5,949 nucleotides of DNA from Micrococcales bacterium (lineage in GTDB: Bacteria; Actinomycetota; Actinomycetes; S36-B12), in assembly GCA_002728915.1 (NCBI GenBank), contig PBWE01000030.1, forward strand, positions 1-5,949, read 5' to 3'. This document shows positions 4,810-5,949 of the stretch, in pieces. The notes under the pieces are model-generated. The model saw nothing but the letters and a program-made list of their open reading frames with translations, was not told the DNA's origin and made no database searches. Numbering within the stretch: the first letter of the stretch is position 1; the number at the start of each line of letters is the position of its first letter. Position numbers and translations under genes: made by a program.

Positions 4810-5550
4810 TCACCACGGAACGATCTGCCTGTCCTCCCACAGCACGCCGGTGGGAACGACGTTGCCTTCATCATCCGTCGCGTCTCGATCGGCCAGCCAC
4901 ACGATCGTGTCGGCGCCCTCCTCTGCGGATCGCGGAGCGTCGGGTCCACCCATGTCGGTCCGGCAATGCCCCGGGCACACGGCGTCTACCAGGACGCCGC
5001 GTTGCCCCCATTGCATCTCGGCGGCGAAATTGCGCACCAACGCATTCACCCCCGCCTTCGAAATTCGATACGGAGCCAACCCCCCACTCGTTCCGGGCCC
5101 GGTGAACCGACCTAGGCACGCAGACAAAGCGATAACCCTGCCAGAGCGGTTCTTCACAAGATCCTGCGCGAACGTCTCGATGCTGTAGAACGCGCCGTCC
5201 AGGTTGATGCTTATGACGCGTTGCCATTCATCGGGGCTTGTGCGGATGGTGCGTGTCATCTTGGCCGCCATCACTCCGGCAGAAAGCACAAGGACATCCG
5301 GTGGTCCGACATGGGCGACGGCGTCTGCAGCCCGAGCGAGCGATGCCGGGTCTGCGACGTCCGCCGCTACAGGGATTGCCTCCACACCGTCGTCAACGAG
5401 TTCTGCTGCGGCAGCAGTGACGCGCGAGTGGTCTCGACCGAGCACGATGACGCGGGCGCCCCGGCGGCCAATCCCCCGCGCTGCAGCCAGTCCCAGGCCT
5501 CGACTGCCTCCCGTCACCAGCGCCACCGTGTCTGACCCGAGGAAACTCAT
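4810..5550 (-). CDS. Short-chain dehydrogenase/reductase (classical SDR)
   Basis: The 246-residue product has the full classical SDR set: cofactor-binding TGGSRGLG (13-20), an acidic D64 contacting adenine, SAG at 90-92 where NAG is usual, the structural N116 in SINLDG, catalytic S143, Y161 and K165 (YRISK), then CPGHCRTDMGG (192-202). R17 and R39 in the cofactor region suggest NADP(H). The PGHCRTDMGGPDAPRS segment resembles the plant and animal carbonyl-reductase-like branch, so a soluble NADPH carbonyl reductase is the best guess; the substrate is unknown. Length is normal for the family and there is no signal peptide. ATG 5550 fits the family N-terminus, though no strong ribosome site precedes it. 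It diverges from kgd across 108 bp. M. tuberculosis also has an SDR gene (Rv1245c) near kgd (Rv1248c), from memory; I cannot tell whether they are orthologues. Confidence 0.9.
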   Translation of the reverse strand: MSFLGSDTVALVTGGSRGLGLAAARGIGRRGARVIVLGRDHSRVTAAAAELVDDGVEAIPVAADVADPASLARAADAVAHVGPPDVLVLSAGVMAAKMTRTIRTSPDEWQRVISINLDGAFYSIETFAQDLVKNRSGRVIALSACLGRFTGPGTSGGLAPYRISKAGVNALVRNFAAEMQWGQRGVLVDAVCPGHCRTDMGGPDAPRSAEEGADTIVWLADRDATDDEGNVVPTGVLWEDRQIVPW

Positions 5551-5597
5551 AACGCAACTGTGGTGCCTGTCGACGGGACGTGCATCCGGACGCGTTC

Positions 5598-5607
5598 GCG
5601 CATGCGC
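5598..5607. promoter_or_regulatory. Perfect 10-bp palindrome upstream of kgd, possible operator
   Basis: GCGCATGCGC is a perfect palindrome in the 108-bp gap between the divergent SDR and kgd genes, 7 bp before the proposed kgd -10. That is between the expected -35 and -10 positions, a usual place for a repressor site. Short GC palindromes are common by chance in this DNA, so confidence is low. Confidence 0.25.
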
Positions 5608-5614
5608 CGAGGGC

Positions 5615-5620
5615 TACTGT
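5615..5620 (+). promoter_or_regulatory. Possible kgd -10 element (TACTGT)
   Basis: TACTGT fits TANNNT and is the best candidate in the gap. Transcription would start near 5627, giving a leader of about 30 nt that contains the ribosome site at 5644-5650. No good -35 hexamer is visible. Confidence 0.35.
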
Positions 5621-5643
5621 TAGGACGACATTCATCTGCACGT

Positions 5644-5650
5644 GAGAGGA
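5644..5650 (+). promoter_or_regulatory. Ribosome binding site that fixes the kgd GTG start
   Basis: GAGAGGA lies 8 nt before GTG 5659, an ideal Shine-Dalgarno spacing. It is the only strong ribosome site in the window, in contrast to the apparently leaderless starts elsewhere, and it supports GTG rather than a later codon as the start. Confidence 0.7.
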
Positions 5651-5658
5651 ACGCCTCC

Positions 5659-5949
5659 GTGGCGAGCGAGCCCCCCAATTCCCTTGTCAGTCGCTTCGGC
5701 CCCAACGAGTGGTTGGTGGACGAGATCTACGAGCAGTACCTAAGGGACAAGAACTCCGTCGATCCGGCGTGGTGGGACTTCTTCGAGGACTACGCCCCAG
5801 TGGAGTACTCACCCGCGGCCGTGCCGCACGCCGCCGCGGCCGCCGCTGCTGCCCCCGCACCCGCACCGGCATCCGCTGCGCCCGAGCAGAGTTCTTCGAC
5901 ACCGACGACTGCGACGCCGACGACTCCCCCAGCCCCGTCGACGCCTGCC
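5659..5949 (+). CDS. kgd: Multifunctional 2-oxoglutarate decarboxylase/dehydrogenase Kgd, N-terminal part
   Basis: Only the first 97 codons lie in the window, open to the right edge; the full protein is about 1,200-1,270 residues. In Mycobacteriales, Kgd fuses an E2-like succinyltransferase domain to the ThDP-dependent E1 of 2-oxoglutarate dehydrogenase and works in the TCA cycle and glutamate metabolism, controlled by GarA. What is seen: SRFGPNEWLVDEIYEQYLRD (residues 11-30), then VDPAWWDFFEDY (34-45), the conserved N-terminal segment found in E1o/Kgd proteins. From about residue 52 the chain is a low-complexity Ala/Pro/Thr/Ser linker that would lead to the E2-like domain, which is not in view. 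GTG 5659 is the start because of the ribosome site 8 nt upstream. The GarA-binding and catalytic domains lie outside the window and cannot be checked. Confidence 0.93.
   Translation, partial: MASEPPNSLVSRFGPNEWLVDEIYEQYLRDKNSVDPAWWDFFEDYAPVEYSPAAVPHAAAAAAAAPAPAPASAAPEQSSSTPTTATPTTPPAPSTPA

Overview
The window is GC-rich, tightly packed chromosomal DNA, most likely from a mycolic-acid actinobacterium (order Mycobacteriales; a Gordonia-, Williamsia- or Rhodococcus-like organism is my guess). Reasons: the right edge holds the start of a mycobacterial-type kgd (multifunctional 2-oxoglutarate decarboxylase/dehydrogenase) with its N-terminal FGPNEWLVDEIY-type segment and Ala/Pro/Thr linker; there is an L,D-transpeptidase; TANNNT -10 elements sit directly in front of several start codons, the usual pattern of leaderless actinobacterial genes; and GTG starts are used.

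Layout, left to right. (1) 1-269, minus strand, cut by the window edge: a small membrane-anchored protein whose C-terminal part is an Ala-Lys-Lys-Ser-Thr repeat encoded by exact 15-bp tandem copies. (2) 321-1475, minus: a P-loop GTPase with a hydrophobic DUF697-like C-terminal domain, 51 bp upstream of the repeat protein and on the same strand. (3) 1527-2144, plus: a membrane-anchored lytic transglycosylase, divergent from the GTPase with only 51 bp between start codons. (4) 2178-2999, minus: a double-hotdog acyl-CoA thioesterase, convergent with the transglycosylase across a hairpin. (5) 3012-4493, minus: a secreted L,D-transpeptidase with an Fn3-like domain, 12 bp upstream of the thioesterase and probably co-transcribed with it. 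(6) 4608-4782, plus: a rhodanese gene destroyed by an internal, frame-breaking deletion. (7) 4810-5550, minus: a short-chain dehydrogenase/reductase. (8) 5659 to the edge, plus: kgd, divergent from the reductase.

Cell-envelope work dominates the left two thirds. The transglycosylase cuts glycan strands, the L,D-transpeptidase forms 3-3 crosslinks, and the GTPase and the lysine-rich protein both look membrane-associated. No sequence evidence ties these into one pathway, but the GTPase/repeat-protein pair divergent from a transglycosylase is the best candidate here for an uncharacterised functional unit. The right third is metabolic (reductase, kgd). I see no tRNA, rRNA, CRISPR array, insertion sequence, phage gene or attachment site.
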